Below, piece after piece: positions 1-10,549 of a stretch of DNA of 62,696 nucleotides. The DNA comes from Clostridia bacterium. Lineage in GTDB: Bacteria; Bacillota; Clostridia; UMGS1883; UMGS1540. Numbering within the stretch: the first letter of the stretch is position 1; each line of letters starts with the position of its first letter. The stretch lies in contig JAFSCR010000011.1 of assembly GCA_017436645.1 (NCBI GenBank), positions 1 through 62,696 of the forward strand. Reading direction: 5' to 3'. The translations under genes and the position numbers were made by a program. Below the pieces are notes generated by a model, which was not told the DNA's origin, ran no database searches, and saw only the letters and a program-made list of their open reading frames with translations.

Positions 1-15
1 AATTTTTTCCGGTTC

Positions 16-222
16 CTACGATTCAATAGAGTAATCCTCGGCTTCAAATTTTGAAAAATCCATGCCTCTTTTGCGGTTGCTCCGCATTTTAAAAGGATTA
101 AACTTAAATTTGGGGCAAATATGGTCCTGTGGGACAAGGCCCGCATTTCGACACATTACCTGCCGGTCAAGGGGTACATACGCCCCCTCTTCACAATATC
201 GGCAACATTTATATTCCTGCAT
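16..222 (-). CDS. small Cys-rich hypothetical protein (68 aa)
   Basis: I do not recognise a family. The 68-residue product has five cysteines in its first 40 residues (a CCRYC cluster near the start, then single Cys at about 24 and 36), which suggests a small metal-binding fold, followed by a Lys/Arg-rich stretch (FNPFKMRSNRKRG) and an acidic tail. The ATG has an AAAGGA ribosome binding site about 8 bases upstream. It starts 21 bases after the fruK stop on the same strand, so it is probably the last visible gene of the purL-proS-fruK unit. Being a real gene is inferred from spacing, ribosome binding site and conserved-looking Cys pattern only. Confidence 0.6.
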   Translation of the reverse strand: MQEYKCCRYCEEGAYVPLDRQVMCRNAGLVPQDHICPKFKFNPFKMRSNRKRGMDFSKFEAEDYSIES

Positions 223-243
223 ACTGTTTTTCCTTTATCAGAA

Positions 244-1182
244 TTATTCTTCGATGCATTCTACCGTCACCGTATCACAGCCACGGCAAAGTTCTTCAAA
301 GGCAGGGATATCTGTCCCCTCCGTCTGAATTTTCGCACCTGCGAAAGACATGGCATATTTAAGCTGGAGCGAGATATCATCCGTCACTGTCTGTCCGTAA
401 AGGAAACCGCACAGGAAGCTATCCCCTGCACCGACGGTGCTTCGGACAGGTACGTTCAAAGGATACACACGGTACGCCTTCCCACCACTTACACAAACAG
501 CGCCGTTGCCGCCAAGACTCACAAGCACCGTTTCTATGCCGTTTTCATGAAGTTGTTTTGCTGCACTCACAACGTCAGACACAGTTTTCAGCTTTCTGCC
601 GCACAACCCCTCCAGTTCTGCCTGATTGGGCTTTACAACAGAAGGTAAAGCTTTCAGCCCCTCGCCAAACGCCTCGCCGTCTGCATCCAAAACGGCACGG
701 GCACCTTTTTCTTTAATAACCGTAATCAGTTCACCATATATATCAGCGCCTATCCCGGGCGGCAAACTACCCCCGAGATATACAACATCACTTTTTACCG
801 CCATGTCGGAAACTTTTTCAACGAGTGCACGCTTATCCGCTTCCGTAACAGCAGGGCCGGATTCATTGATATCTGTATACGTTCTGTTCCCCGTATCCGA
901 AATCTTGATATTGGTGCGGGTATCCCCTTCCGTATACACAAAATCCGTGGTAACACCTGCATCTTTCAGATATTTCCCTATCATTTGGCCGTTATAGCCG
1001 CTTAAAAAGCCGCCGGCAATGCAGGAAATTCCGCATTTCGATGCAGTAACTGCCACATTAACGCCCTTACCGCCCATATTCACTTTGATTCTTTCCACAC
1101 GGTTTACACCGTTTACCGAAAACCCGTTTACGTAATAGGTTTTGTCAATAGCGGGATTCAGCGTAATGGTTGAAAGTATCAT
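244..1182 (-). CDS. fruK: 1-phosphofructokinase family sugar kinase
   Basis: PfkB/ribokinase-fold kinase of 312 residues, normal for 1-phosphofructokinase, which phosphorylates fructose-1-phosphate to fructose-1,6-bisphosphate in the cytosol. Visible marks are the N-terminal TLNPAID signature of the FruK/LacC branch, the PfkB substrate motif MGGKGVNVA at about residues 36-44, and the anion-hole/catalytic GAGDS at 251-255 with Asp254 as the expected base. The start codon shares one base with the proS stop (TAATG), so the two are translationally coupled. There is no fruA transporter or DeoR regulator beside it, so tagatose-6-phosphate kinase (LacC) is a possible alternative substrate specificity. 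Confidence 0.85.
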   Translation of the reverse strand: MILSTITLNPAIDKTYYVNGFSVNGVNRVERIKVNMGGKGVNVAVTASKCGISCIAGGFLSGYNGQMIGKYLKDAGVTTDFVYTEGDTRTNIKISDTGNRTYTDINESGPAVTEADKRALVEKVSDMAVKSDVVYLGGSLPPGIGADIYGELITVIKEKGARAVLDADGEAFGEGLKALPSVVKPNQAELEGLCGRKLKTVSDVVSAAKQLHENGIETVLVSLGGNGAVCVSGGKAYRVYPLNVPVRSTVGAGDSFLCGFLYGQTVTDDISLQLKYAMSFAGAKIQTEGTDIPAFEELCRGCDTVTVECIEE

Positions 1183-2888
1183 TACTTTGCCTCCCCCGAG
1201 AGACGAAGCGCCTCAGCTGCCGCATCGGCAAAATTCATTTCGGTAAAGCCTTCTCCGTTTCTAAGCTTAAATTCAACAAGGCCATCCGCTGCTTTCTTAC
1301 CTACCGTAATGCGAACGGGAACGCCAATCAGATCAGCATCCTTAAACTTTACGCCGGGACGCTCGTCACGATCATCAAAGAGCGTGGCTACACCGCTGTC
1401 AGAAAGCATTTTATAAAGTCCTTCTGCCATCTTCATCTGGGTTTCGTCCCCTGCATTGACAACAACAACTTCCACCTTGTAAGGTGCAATGCACATCGGC
1501 CAGATAATGCCGTTATCATCATGATTCTGCTCGATAACAGCTGCAATACAGCGGTTTACGCCGATGCCGTAGCAGCCCATAATCACAGGCTGTTCTTCCC
1601 CGTTTTCATCCGGGAAGGTAAGGCCGAGTGCTTTGGAGTATTTCGTACCGAGCTTAAAGATATGCCCGATTTCAATGCCGTGGAAGGTGTCAATTTTGCC
1701 ACCGCAACGGGGGCAAATATCTCCGTCTTCAATGGTACGAATGTCAGCGACTAAAGTAGGTGTAAAGTCACGGCCGGGTTCCACATTTACAAGATGGTAA
1801 CCGGTTTCGTTAGCGCCCACAACCATCGCTTTCATTTCCATAACCTCTTTATCGGCATAAACAGGGATGGAAAGGCCGACAGGGCCTGCAAAGCCCACCT
1901 CCGCCTTCGTAATATCACGAACGGCAAAGGGTTCTGCAAGTTCTGCTTCTTCCGGAGAGCCCAAAAGGTTCTGGAGCTTTATGGGATTTACTTCTCTGTC
2001 GCCACGAACCATTGCAGCAACATACTGATCACCTACTTTATAAATAAGTGTTTTTGCAAAACGGTATGCAGGAACGCCGAGAGAATCGGTAAGTTCCTCA
2101 ATCGTATGTGCGTTCGGTGTTTCCAGTTTTTCCATAGGCTTTTCGTCCTGCGGGAAATCCTTGGGTGCGGGAATACATTCCGCCTTTTCTTCATTGGCCG
2201 TATAACCACACTTATCACAGTGGGCAATTACGTCCTCACCAACCTCGGATTTTACCATAAATTCCTGAGAACCGCTGCCGCCCATGGCGCCGGAATCGGC
2301 GTCTACAACAACATAATCAAGACCAAGACGGTCAAAAATGGCACAGTATGCCTTATACATTGCATCATAGGATGCATCGAGACCTTCCTTTGTCAGGTCA
2401 AAGCTGTAGGCATCCTTCATTACAAACTCACGGCTACGCATAACGCCAAAACGGGGACGGCGTTCGTCACGATACTTCGTCTGAATCTGATACAAAGTTA
2501 AGGGAAGGTCACGGTAAGAATGCACTTCATTCTTAACCGTTTCCGTAAAAATTTCTTCATGGGTGGGCCCAAGGCAGAAATCACGGTCATTCCTGTCTTT
2601 TAAACGGAACATGCTTTCGCCGAAAATGTCCCATCTGCCGGTCTGCATATAGGCTTCCGCAGGAAGGAGGGCACTCATTAAAAGTTCCTGTGCGCCGGCT
2701 TTGTCCATTTCCTCACGGACAACCTTTTCTACGTTCTGCAATGTTTTGAGGCCGAGGGGTAAAAATGAATATACACCTGCGGCAAGCTTACGGATCATAG
2801 CGCTCCGAAGCATAAGGCGATGGCTTGCAATTTCGGCCTCCGCCGGAACCTCACGAAGGGTAGGCATTAATAACTTTGAAACTCTCAT
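1182..2888 (-). CDS. proS: prolyl-tRNA synthetase
   Basis: Class II aminoacyl-tRNA synthetase that charges tRNA-Pro. The 568-residue length and layout are those of the bacterial type: catalytic motif 2 region with GPTHEE near residue 110, an inserted editing domain between roughly 225 and 405, motif 3 in GIGVNR near 440, and a C-terminal anticodon-binding domain. The editing domain means it should clear Ala-tRNA-Pro. It starts 14 bases after purL with an AGGAAGGA site and has no T-box leader of its own, so it depends on the purL promoter or read-through. Confidence 0.97.
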   Translation of the reverse strand: MRVSKLLMPTLREVPAEAEIASHRLMLRSAMIRKLAAGVYSFLPLGLKTLQNVEKVVREEMDKAGAQELLMSALLPAEAYMQTGRWDIFGESMFRLKDRNDRDFCLGPTHEEIFTETVKNEVHSYRDLPLTLYQIQTKYRDERRPRFGVMRSREFVMKDAYSFDLTKEGLDASYDAMYKAYCAIFDRLGLDYVVVDADSGAMGGSGSQEFMVKSEVGEDVIAHCDKCGYTANEEKAECIPAPKDFPQDEKPMEKLETPNAHTIEELTDSLGVPAYRFAKTLIYKVGDQYVAAMVRGDREVNPIKLQNLLGSPEEAELAEPFAVRDITKAEVGFAGPVGLSIPVYADKEVMEMKAMVVGANETGYHLVNVEPGRDFTPTLVADIRTIEDGDICPRCGGKIDTFHGIEIGHIFKLGTKYSKALGLTFPDENGEEQPVIMGCYGIGVNRCIAAVIEQNHDDNGIIWPMCIAPYKVEVVVVNAGDETQMKMAEGLYKMLSDSGVATLFDDRDERPGVKFKDADLIGVPVRITVGKKAADGLVEFKLRNGEGFTEMNFADAAAEALRLSGEAK

Positions 2889-2902
2889 TTTTCTATTCCT
2901 TC

Positions 2903-5900
2903 CTACTTAAAGTACTTGACGCCGGAGAGGAACAGACCCTGTTCCTTTTCGCCGGGAATATTCTGGAATGTATAAGCGGCGGCACGTTCCGAGTGTGCCA
3001 TCTTACCGAATACACGGCCGTCAGGACTGGAAATACCTTCAATTGCCCATACGGAGCCGTTGGGGTTATGGGGAGAAACCATGGTGGCTTCGCCTTTTTC
3101 ATTTACATACTGTGTTGCAATCTGGCCGTTTTTCAGAAGTGTTTCCAGCACCACATCATTTGCTATGAATTTACCTTCGCCGTGAGATACTGCAACGGTA
3201 TGCATATCGCCCACCTTTGTTCCCATAAGCCAGGGAGAAAGTGTGGATGCGACACGTGTACGAACCATGGTGGAAACGTGACGGCCGATATTATTGAACG
3301 TAAGTGTGGGGCAGTCTGCATCCATATCACGGATTTCGCCGAACGGTACAAGACCAAGTTTGATAAGAGCCTGGAAACCGTTACAGATACCGAGCATCAG
3401 ACCATCACGGTTTTTGAGAAGGTTCATAACGCTTTCACGGACTGCCGCCTGACGGAATACGGTTGCGATAAACTTACCGGAGCCGTCCGGTTCGTCACCG
3501 CCGGAAAAGCCGCCGGGAATCATAATAATCTGGGCGTTATCGGCTTTTTCTTTCAGCGTTTGTACAGATTCTGCAATGGCAGAGGAGGTACGGTTACGGA
3601 TAACAAAAGTATCTGCCACAGCGCCTGCACGCTCAAACGCACGAGCCGTATCATATTCACAGTTTGTACCGGGGAATACAGGGATTAAAACTCTCGGTTT
3701 TGCAAAGCTTTCTTTTGCAACAATGGGGCAGGAAAGGTCAGAAGAAATGGTTTCTGCCTTCCCTTCTGCAGGGGCTACCGAGGGGAAAATCTTTTCAAGA
3801 GGTGCAGTCCATGCCCAGATTGCTTCATCGAGAGAAATTACAGCACCGCAAATGCGGATTTCAGGTTCTTTCGTAGTTTCGCCAATCACCGGAAGGTCAA
3901 GTTCTTCATCCGATTCAATAAGGATGGAACCGTACATAGCGGTGTAAAGGTCGATATCCGCAGTTACATTGGCACCGATTTTATTACCAAAGCACATTTT
4001 TGCAACTGCTTCCGCCAAACCGCCTGCACAAATGGTGTGTGCCGAAAGCACTTTATCACGAATACTGTAATAGTAATCCAGGTTTTTCTTGAGTGCTTCC
4101 ATATCGGGCAGGAAGTTTTCATCAAGGGGTGTGGAAAGCAGATAAAGCTTAGAGCCTGCTTTTTTCATAACGTTTCCGATTACACAGTCAACCTTGAGAG
4201 GCGATACTGCGAAGGAAACGAGTGTAGGCGGAACGTCGATATCATTGAAGGTACCGCTCATACTGTCCTTGCCGCCGATTGCGCCAAGACACAGGGAAAG
4301 CTGGGCGTAATAGGCACCGAGAAGTGCCGCAAGCGGTGCGCCCCATCTTTCAGGCTTATTCCCGGGACGGGCAAAAAATTCCTGTAAGGTCAAATAGCAA
4401 TCCTTATAGTTTGCGCCTGCCGCTGCCGCCTTTGTTACACTTTCCACAATGGCGCAAACAGCACCGTGGAACGGGCTCTTTTCGGAAAGATAGGGACTAT
4501 AACCGTGTGCCATAACGGTACCGGTTTTGCTCTCACCCTCTAAAATCGGGAGCTTTGCAACCATGCTTTCTGCAGGAGTAAGCTGGGTTTCTCCACCATA
4601 AGGCATCATAACGGTGCCTGCGCCAATGGAACTGTCAAACATTTCGCCAAGGCCCTTCTGACTGCAAACGTTGAGGTCAGAAAGCATGCCGAGGAATTTC
4701 TCCTTTGCATCGCCTTCGGGAGAAATGGTTGTATACATAGATGCATCCACTTTCGGGATTGCAACGGTAACATCTGTTACTTTATCTGCACCGTTGGTAT
4801 TTAAAAATGCACGGGAAAGGTCAACAATTTTCTTGCCGCGCCATGTCATGGAAAGGCGGGGTTCTTCCGTAACTTCCGCAACAATGGTAGCTTCCAGGTT
4901 TTCTTTGTCTGCCTTTTCCATAAAGCGAGCGGCATCTTCTTTTCTGACAACGACTGCCATTCTTTCCTGGGATTCGCTAATGGCAAGTTCGGTGCCGTCA
5001 AGTCCTTCATATTTTTTCGGCACCTTGTCAAGGTCGATACGAAGACCGTCAGCCAGTTCACCGATGGCAACCGACACACCGCCGGCACCAAAGTCGTTAC
5101 AGCGCTTTATCATACGTGCCGTTTCACCGTCACGGAAAAGGCGCTGGATTTTACGTTCTTCAGGGGGATTACCCTTCTGGACCTCTGCACCACAGGTAGC
5201 AAGGGAGCTTTCTGTGTGTGCTTTGGAGGAGCCTGTTGCACCGCCACAGCCGTCACGACCTGTTCTGCCGCCGAGGAGAATAATAACGTCACCGGGGGCA
5301 GGAACTTCACGGACAACATTTTCCTTGGGAGCCGCCGCAATAACTGCACCGAGTTCCATACGCTTTGCAACATAGTTGGGATGGTAAACTTCTTTTACAA
5401 CGCCGGTTGCAAGACCAATCTGGTTACCGTAGGAGCTGTAACCGGAGGCTGCGCCCTTCGTAATTTTACGCTGAGGAAGTTTGCCGGGAAGCGTTTCGTC
5501 CATTGTAGCTCTCGGGTCTGCACAGCCTGTAATACGCATTGCCTGATATACATAGCTTCTGCCCGAAAGGGGATCACGAATGGCACCGCCAAGACAGGTT
5601 GCCGCACCGCCGAAGGGTTCAATTTCCGTGGGATGGTTATGGGTTTCGTTCTTGAACATGACAAGATAAGGAACCTTTTCCCCGTCAATATCTGCTTCTA
5701 CTTCGATAGAGCAGGCATTGATTTCTTCGGAAATATCCATATTGGAAAGATAGCCTTTTTTGCGGAGTTCCTTGCCTGCCGCCGTTGCGATATTCATAAG
5801 GCAAGGCTTACGGCCGGTTTTGAGGAATTCTTCATAGGTATCTTTAATAATACCGTCTTCAATCTTGACATTTTCAAGTTTTGTTAAAAAGGTGGTGTGA

Positions 5901-6562
5901 CGGCAATGGTCAGACCAGTACGTATCAATCATACGGATTTCAGTGATGGAAGGGTCTCTGCCTTCCGTGCGGAAATGGTCACGGCAGAAACGGAGGTCAT
6001 CAAGGTCCATGGCAAGGCCAAGTTCGGAAAGCATTTTAGAAAGTGCAGCATCATCAAAGTCGATAAAGCCATCAACATAGGCAACATCATCGGGAATGTT
6101 CCGTTCAGCCTCTAATGTTTCGGGTTTATCAAGGGATGCTTCCATTGCTTCCACGGGGTTTATAAGGTACTTTTTAACCGCTGCAAAATCCGCATCGGAA
6201 ACATTGCCGGATAAGGCAATGTTTCTTGCAGATACAACCTGCGGTTTTTCCTTCCCAGTTAAAAGCTGAATACACTGAGCGGCAGAATCTGCACGCTGGT
6301 CATACTGACCGGGAAGGTAGCTGATGGCAAAAAATCTACCGGAAAGGTCGATTTTTTCATCATAACAATTATCAACCTGCGGCTCAGACAAAATGGTGTT
6401 TTTCGCCATTTCGTACTCTTCATCCGTAATGCCGTCGATATCATAGCGTTTAATGATGCGGACGCCTTCAAGGTTTAAAAGCCCTAAATTGGTCTTTAAA
6501 TCCTCACGGAGGGCCGCAGCTTCCACATCCTGTCGTTTTTCAACAAATACTCTTCTAACCAT
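2903..6562 (-). CDS. purL: phosphoribosylformylglycinamidine synthase (single-chain type)
   Basis: FGAM synthase of purine biosynthesis: converts FGAR to FGAM using glutamine and ATP. The protein is 1219 residues and carries synthase and glutaminase on one chain, unlike the Bacillus PurS/PurL/PurQ complex. Visible parts are the [18 protein letters not shown] substrate loop in the synthase half and, at the C-terminus, a class I amidotransferase with nucleophile Cys in LGICNGFQ and a late AHSERA His/Glu pair. I place the start at the ATG at 6562, giving [10 protein letters not shown], because it has GAAAGGAAA upstream; a longer frame to 6688 would run back across the promoter. It leads the purL-proS-fruK unit. 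Confidence 0.95.
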   Translation of the reverse strand: MVRRVFVEKRQDVEAAALREDLKTNLGLLNLEGVRIIKRYDIDGITDEEYEMAKNTILSEPQVDNCYDEKIDLSGRFFAISYLPGQYDQRADSAAQCIQLLTGKEKPQVVSARNIALSGNVSDADFAAVKKYLINPVEAMEASLDKPETLEAERNIPDDVAYVDGFIDFDDAALSKMLSELGLAMDLDDLRFCRDHFRTEGRDPSITEIRMIDTYWSDHCRHTTFLTKLENVKIEDGIIKDTYEEFLKTGRKPCLMNIATAAGKELRKKGYLSNMDISEEINACSIEVEADIDGEKVPYLVMFKNETHNHPTEIEPFGGAATCLGGAIRDPLSGRSYVYQAMRITGCADPRATMDETLPGKLPQRKITKGAASGYSSYGNQIGLATGVVKEVYHPNYVAKRMELGAVIAAAPKENVVREVPAPGDVIILLGGRTGRDGCGGATGSSKAHTESSLATCGAEVQKGNPPEERKIQRLFRDGETARMIKRCNDFGAGGVSVAIGELADGLRIDLDKVPKKYEGLDGTELAISESQERMAVVVRKEDAARFMEKADKENLEATIVAEVTEEPRLSMTWRGKKIVDLSRAFLNTNGADKVTDVTVAIPKVDASMYTTISPEGDAKEKFLGMLSDLNVCSQKGLGEMFDSSIGAGTVMMPYGGETQLTPAESMVAKLPILEGESKTGTVMAHGYSPYLSEKSPFHGAVCAIVESVTKAAAAGANYKDCYLTLQEFFARPGNKPERWGAPLAALLGAYYAQLSLCLGAIGGKDSMSGTFNDIDVPPTLVSFAVSPLKVDCVIGNVMKKAGSKLYLLSTPLDENFLPDMEALKKNLDYYYSIRDKVLSAHTICAGGLAEAVAKMCFGNKIGANVTADIDLYTAMYGSILIESDEELDLPVIGETTKEPEIRICGAVISLDEAIWAWTAPLEKIFPSVAPAEGKAETISSDLSCPIVAKESFAKPRVLIPVFPGTNCEYDTARAFERAGAVADTFVIRNRTSSAIAESVQTLKEKADNAQIIMIPGGFSGGDEPDGSGKFIATVFRQAAVRESVMNLLKNRDGLMLGICNGFQALIKLGLVPFGEIRDMDADCPTLTFNNIGRHVSTMVRTRVASTLSPWLMGTKVGDMHTVAVSHGEGKFIANDVVLETLLKNGQIATQYVNEKGEATMVSPHNPNGSVWAIEGISSPDGRVFGKMAHSERAAAYTFQNIPGEKEQGLFLSGVKYFK

Positions 6563-6659
6563 GTGATTTTCCTTTCTGAAAAAGCGGTTTTGTCTTGAAA
6601 ATTCGTAGTGTTTATCCGTTTTTTCGTGAAATGACACTATTTTCGCAGTATAATACAAT

Positions 6660-6688
6660 AGTATATATGTTTTTTCCCCTAAAGTCAA
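6660..6688 (-). promoter_or_regulatory. sigma-A promoter of the purL unit
   Basis: On the minus strand TTGACT (6683-6688) and TATACT (6660-6665) are separated by 17 bases, close to the vegetative consensus, about 98 bases upstream of the purL ATG. The leader between them shows no purine-riboswitch core that I can recognise. Confidence 0.7.
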
Positions 6689-6698
6689 GGAAATAATT

Positions 6699-6723
6699 AA
6701 AAAAAGACGGCCAAACGGCCGCC
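6699..6723 (-). terminator. intrinsic terminator after the oxidoreductase unit
   Basis: Read on the minus strand, a 7-pair GC-rich hairpin (GGCGGCC / GGCCGTC with a GTTT loop, one G-U pair) is followed by a run of seven T. It lies between the stop of the Gfo/Idh gene and the purL promoter and would separate the two units. Confidence 0.75.
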
Positions 6724-6758
6724 TTTTTCATTCGGATATTTTTCGTAGAATATTCGCC

Positions 6759-7763
6759 TTATATTTGCGCTCCGCCCACCTGTGCAATTTCAGCAAGCGC
6801 AAGCTCGACAGATTTCACAGCATCAGAAAGGGTTGCCACCAAAAGAGGCTCGCCGGAGGCAATTCGTTCCGTAAAGTACTTCAGTTCGTTATAATACTCC
6901 CCAAGCGAGGATACGTTACCGCCAATATCATTTACGCCTTCGAAGGAAGGCTTAATTTCAATCTTTTCGCTGCCGCCTTCCGTTGGATAGAACGTTACAC
7001 CCTCGCCAAGCTTATAAACCGCCGTACCCTTTTCAAATTTTATGCGGTAGCTTTCTTCAAACGGGAAATCTACAGGGAAATCCCAGCATCCTTCAATGGT
7101 AACAACGCTTTTGTCATACGTATAGGTAGTAAAAATATGTTCGATGATGCCTTTATCATTTCGCTGTGCAGTAGCGGTAAAGCTGTCAGGCTCGCCGAAC
7201 AGATAGCGCATAAAGTCAACATCGTGCACATGCATATCAAGCGCTACCGAACCGCTTCTTTCCACATTATGCAGCCAGTTTTCCCATCCCCAATTGGGCG
7301 AAGGACTAAGACGACGAAAAACAGCCGTTTTCATTTTGCCGTAAGTGTTATTGGAAACGGCTTCTTTAAGCCAAACCCATTCGTCTGCAAAGCGAAGGCC
7401 CTGACCGACCTGTACCTTTGCGCCTGTTTCCTTTTCCATTTCCAGAAGAATTTTTCCTTCTTCCTTGGTAAAGCAGACAGGCTTTTCAATAAATACATTC
7501 TTTCCTTTTTTCATGGCAAGCACGGCATGTTCTGTATGGAGAAACGTAGGCAGACAGATATCCACAATATCTACATCGGCATCTTCAATCAGGTCTTTGC
7601 CTGTGGTATACACCTTTTTCGCGCCGTACTTTTCAGCCATTTCTGCCGCATTTTCGCCTCGTGCATCTGCAACAGCGCAAAGTTTTACGCCTTCCAGCAC
7701 ATCATAGCAGGCAGCGTGCATACCACCCATAAACCCACAACCGATAATACCAACTTTCAGCAT
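6759..7763 (-). CDS. Gfo/Idh/MocA-family NAD(P)-dependent oxidoreductase
   Basis: A 334-residue dehydrogenase of the family that oxidises sugars or polyols such as inositol. The N-terminal Rossmann fold has GCGFMG at 8-13; the family EKP motif is at 93-95 (Lys94 is the usual catalytic/cofactor lysine); the C-terminal half is the expected alpha/beta substrate domain, with a WGWENWLHN stretch and HVHDVDF likely near the active site. It lies one base after the TIM-barrel isomerase gene, so the pair probably acts in sequence on one carbohydrate. The exact substrate cannot be read from sequence. Confidence 0.88.
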   Translation of the reverse strand: MLKVGIIGCGFMGGMHAACYDVLEGVKLCAVADARGENAAEMAEKYGAKKVYTTGKDLIEDADVDIVDICLPTFLHTEHAVLAMKKGKNVFIEKPVCFTKEEGKILLEMEKETGAKVQVGQGLRFADEWVWLKEAVSNNTYGKMKTAVFRRLSPSPNWGWENWLHNVERSGSVALDMHVHDVDFMRYLFGEPDSFTATAQRNDKGIIEHIFTTYTYDKSVVTIEGCWDFPVDFPFEESYRIKFEKGTAVYKLGEGVTFYPTEGGSEKIEIKPSFEGVNDIGGNVSSLGEYYNELKYFTERIASGEPLLVATLSDAVKSVELALAEIAQVGGAQI

Positions 7764-7764
7764 T

Positions 7765-8604
7765 TTATTTCCCCCCTAAAATATAATCCATAGATAATGA
7801 TGTGTTATAGATAAGTGCTTCGGGATAATGGGTGTAGGGCGGAAGAATTTCTGCCGTGATTACATCGTCATACCCGATTTTCTTTAAAGCTTCCATTACG
7901 CCCGGCCAGTCAACCTCCCCTTCCAGAAGGTTCTTTTCATAAGAAGCGGAGGTGGCATCAGCCACGGTGGAATCTTTAATATGTACTTTTTTAATGCGGC
8001 TGCCGAGGATTTTAATCCAGTGGTCGGGGAAGCCCACATTGAGAACGTTACCGACATCGAAATAGGCACCTACGTATTCACTTCCGACCTTATCAATAAA
8101 ATCGCGCATTTCAAGGGGCGAAAGGAGAAAATGATTCCACACATTTTCAATGCCGATATAAATTTTGTATTCCTCGGCTATGGGTGCAAGTTCGCGGACA
8201 GCGTCAAGCGCTCTGTCATAGGCTACATCGTACTCCACAATTTCGCCCGGCTCCCAGGGAACATATACGGCACCGGGAACGACCAAAATGGTGTCACAGC
8301 CAAGCCAGGAAGCAATTTCAAGCTGTTTTTTTGTAACGGCTTTTGCTTTTTCACGGTTTTCGGGATTTTCCGAGGTGTAATTATACGCCCAGTAAAGGCT
8401 TGCGGCAACACTCTGAAATGATAAGCCCAGACTTTCGCCGTATGCTTTGATTTTCAGAATATCTTCTTTTGTGCTTTCCATCGTAACAGGGCCTTCCGCA
8501 TCAAGCGTCAGCTCTACCGCTTCAAAACCTGCTTCCTTTGCAAGACGAAGATTCTCAAAAACATCACTGCCTGCAAAAGACCAATAACTGATTGCTTTTT
8601 TCAT
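7765..8604 (-). CDS. sugar phosphate isomerase/epimerase (xylose-isomerase-like TIM barrel)
   Basis: A 279-residue protein of the AP-endonuclease-2/xylose-isomerase-like superfamily, as in inositol-type catabolic enzymes (IolE, IolH, tagatose epimerases). Candidate metal ligands lie at the usual barrel strand ends: Glu in IGIENVWN, Asp in AYFDVGN, His in VHIKDS, and Glu in ITAEI. The ATG has an AGAAAGGAAGATG site. It heads a two-gene unit with the Gfo/Idh dehydrogenase and is divergent from two AraC regulators, the usual layout for an inducible sugar pathway. Substrate unknown. Confidence 0.85.
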   Translation of the reverse strand: MKKAISYWSFAGSDVFENLRLAKEAGFEAVELTLDAEGPVTMESTKEDILKIKAYGESLGLSFQSVAASLYWAYNYTSENPENREKAKAVTKKQLEIASWLGCDTILVVPGAVYVPWEPGEIVEYDVAYDRALDAVRELAPIAEEYKIYIGIENVWNHFLLSPLEMRDFIDKVGSEYVGAYFDVGNVLNVGFPDHWIKILGSRIKKVHIKDSTVADATSASYEKNLLEGEVDWPGVMEALKKIGYDDVITAEILPPYTHYPEALIYNTSLSMDYILGGK

Positions 8605-8634
8605 ATTTCATCTTCCTTTCTAAAAAAGTTTTTC

Positions 8635-8663
8635 TTGCATCTTTCCACCCCTTATGTTATACT
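8635..8663 (+). promoter_or_regulatory. promoter of the first araC-like gene
   Basis: TTGCAT (8635-8640) and TATACT (8658-8663) with a 17-base spacer point toward the AraC gene. On the other strand a weaker TTGCAT with TAGTAT lies in the same gap and could serve the isomerase/dehydrogenase unit, so the two directions overlap. Confidence 0.55.
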
Positions 8664-8688
8664 AGTTTTGTGAAAAAGTAAATGCAAT

Positions 8689-8718
8689 TTGTTCTTGTAA
8701 ACTTGTCATTTTGTAAAC
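8689..8718. promoter_or_regulatory. direct repeat, candidate AraC-type operator
   Basis: Two copies of TTGTAAAC (8695-8702 and 8711-8718) lie in the same orientation exactly 16 bases apart, each preceded by a TTGT-like half (TTGTTC and TTGTCA). Tandem half-sites with about 16-21 base spacing are what two-helix AraC proteins bind. They sit between the divergent units and just upstream of the first araC gene; binding is inferred. Confidence 0.45.
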
Positions 8719-8739
8719 AAACGGAAAGGAGAGCCGTGA

Positions 8740-9630
8740 ATGAAACCCTTTGTGCCGGAAACTGCCGTAAAGCTTCGCACACTAGTCAACATTACGGATA
8801 TTGTAAGTATCCACTATTTTGAATTCGACAAGAACTTTCATTTCCCCGGGGAACGGCATAACTACTGGGAAATGGTTTATGTGGACAGCGGCAATGTTCT
8901 CGTTTCCGCCGAAGGCGTGCCTCATACTTTGGGGCAAGGAGAAATTATTTTTCATAAGCCCAATGAGTTTCACACCATCTCTGCCGACAAGAAGACGCCA
9001 TCCAATGTTTGCGTTATATCTTTTGTTGCAAAAGGCGCTGCAATGAACCTTTTCCGCGATGCAAAATTTACCCTCCCCAAAGCTTTAAAGCCGTTCATAA
9101 ATACGGTGATTCAGGAAGGCAGAGCCACCTTTGACCTGCCTTTTAACGACCCGAACATGGGAAAGCTGCAGTTTTCAAAAAACCCGCCCCCCGGTGGACT
9201 TCAACTGATTAAGGCAGCCCTTGAACAGATGTTTATCCATCTGGTGCGGGCAAAAGAATCCGGCAAAAAGAAACAACCGCCGCAGGAAACCATACACGAT
9301 AGTCGCCTTGTAAACGAAATTATCGGCATTCTGGAAGCAAATGTTTATGGGAAAATTAAGGTTGGAGAAATCTGTCAGATGGTAAACTACAGTAAAACCT
9401 ACATTTCCAAAGTATTTAATGAAACAGTGGGGCAAACCATTATCAGCTACTACACCAATCTTAAAATCAAAGAGGCAAAAAAGCTTATTCGGGAACGAAC
9501 ATACTCTTTTACGGAAATTGCCAATATGCTTTGCTTTAATGACCCCCATTGTTTTTCAAAAGTCTTTAAAAAGGTTACGAATATGTCCCCACGGGAATAC
9601 TTACATTCCGTAACGATTTATATGGATTAG
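8740..9630 (+). CDS. AraC-family transcriptional regulator with cupin sensor (paralogue 1)
   Basis: A 296-residue regulator: N-terminal cupin-type sensor (residues about 25-100, including ERHNYWEMVYVDSG), a middle linker and a C-terminal pair of helix-turn-helix motifs (residues about 190-290, ending in the AraC signature around FNDPHCFSKVFKK and MSPREY). It starts with ATG behind GGAAAGGAGAG. It is divergent from the oxidoreductase/isomerase unit, which it probably controls in response to a sugar bound in the cupin. The next gene is a close paralogue, so this locus carries a regulator duplication. Confidence 0.9.
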   Translation: MKPFVPETAVKLRTLVNITDIVSIHYFEFDKNFHFPGERHNYWEMVYVDSGNVLVSAEGVPHTLGQGEIIFHKPNEFHTISADKKTPSNVCVISFVAKGAAMNLFRDAKFTLPKALKPFINTVIQEGRATFDLPFNDPNMGKLQFSKNPPPGGLQLIKAALEQMFIHLVRAKESGKKKQPPQETIHDSRLVNEIIGILEANVYGKIKVGEICQMVNYSKTYISKVFNETVGQTIISYYTNLKIKEAKKLIRERTYSFTEIANMLCFNDPHCFSKVFKKVTNMSPREYLHSVTIYMD

Positions 9631-9649
9631 ATTCGAAAGGAGAAAGTCC

Positions 9650-10546
9650 TTGAAAGCTAACTTACCGAGCACCATCATAAAGCTGAATACAGTTTTAAAT
9701 ATTGCCGCTATTGACAGTATTCACTACTTTGAGCTTGATAAAAACTTTCAGTTTCCGGGCGAACGGCATAACTACTGGGAAATGGTATATGTAGACAGCG
9801 GACAAATTGTTGCGACGGCAGATGATAAAAAGCACACGATCAGGCAAGGAGAGATTATCTTTCATAAACCCAATGAATTTCATGCTGTTAACGCCGACCA
9901 AAAAACATCTTCCAATGTATTTCTGATTTGTTTTGTTACCCCTTCCCCTGCAATGAACCGATTCCGGGACAAGATAATCACATTGCCGCAGGAACTAAAA
10001 CCCTATATAAATATCATAATAGACGAAGGACGGAAAACATTCGATTTACCGTTTAACGACCCTTATGCGCCCTGTCTGGAGTTTGCAAAAGCGCCTCCGT
10101 TTGGTGGTCTGCAGCTTATAAAAACAGCGCTTGAACAGCTTTTAATATATCTTCTCCGCATTGAAAATGCGAAAGAAAGCGCCAAAAAGAAAAAAAGCGC
10201 TGAAAAAGAAACTGAAAACCGATTGACGAACGAAATCGTTTCTCTGCTTCGGGAGAATATTTACGGAAAAATAACGATGCCTGAAATCTGCGAAAAGCTG
10301 AGCTACAGCAAGGCATATATTTCCAAAGTTTTTAGTGAAAATATGGGACAAACCATTATTGCATATTATACGAGTCTAAAAATCAAAGAAGCGAAAAAGC
10401 TGATACGAGAACGCATGTATAGTTTAACAGAGATTTCCAATATGCTCCATTTTAGTGACCCCCACTATTTTTCCAGAGTATTCAAAAAAGAAACGAACAT
10501 GTCGCCAAGAGCGTATTTAAAATCTGTAACGATTTATACTAAATAA
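9650..10546 (+). CDS. AraC-family transcriptional regulator with cupin sensor (paralogue 2)
   Basis: A 298-residue regulator with the same architecture as its upstream neighbour. Long blocks are shared, for example GERHNYWEMVYVDSG in the cupin, GEIIFHKPNEFH, and LKIKEAKKLIRER in the DNA-binding domain. The start is TTG at 9650, chosen because GAAAGGAG lies about 8 bases upstream and only 19 bases separate it from the previous stop. A tandem duplication with divergence in the mid region (an extra Lys/Glu-rich linker around residues 170-185) suggests two sensors for related ligands or heterodimer formation; this is inference. Confidence 0.9.
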   Translation: MKANLPSTIIKLNTVLNIAAIDSIHYFELDKNFQFPGERHNYWEMVYVDSGQIVATADDKKHTIRQGEIIFHKPNEFHAVNADQKTSSNVFLICFVTPSPAMNRFRDKIITLPQELKPYINIIIDEGRKTFDLPFNDPYAPCLEFAKAPPFGGLQLIKTALEQLLIYLLRIENAKESAKKKKSAEKETENRLTNEIVSLLRENIYGKITMPEICEKLSYSKAYISKVFSENMGQTIIAYYTSLKIKEAKKLIRERMYSLTEISNMLHFSDPHYFSRVFKKETNMSPRAYLKSVTIYTK

Positions 10547-10549
10547 AAA

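Noticed and set aside
6563..6660. Possible purine riboswitch in the purL leader
   Set aside because: The short 98-base leader has no purine aptamer core and only a weak 6-base stem; there is no terminator-like expression platform.
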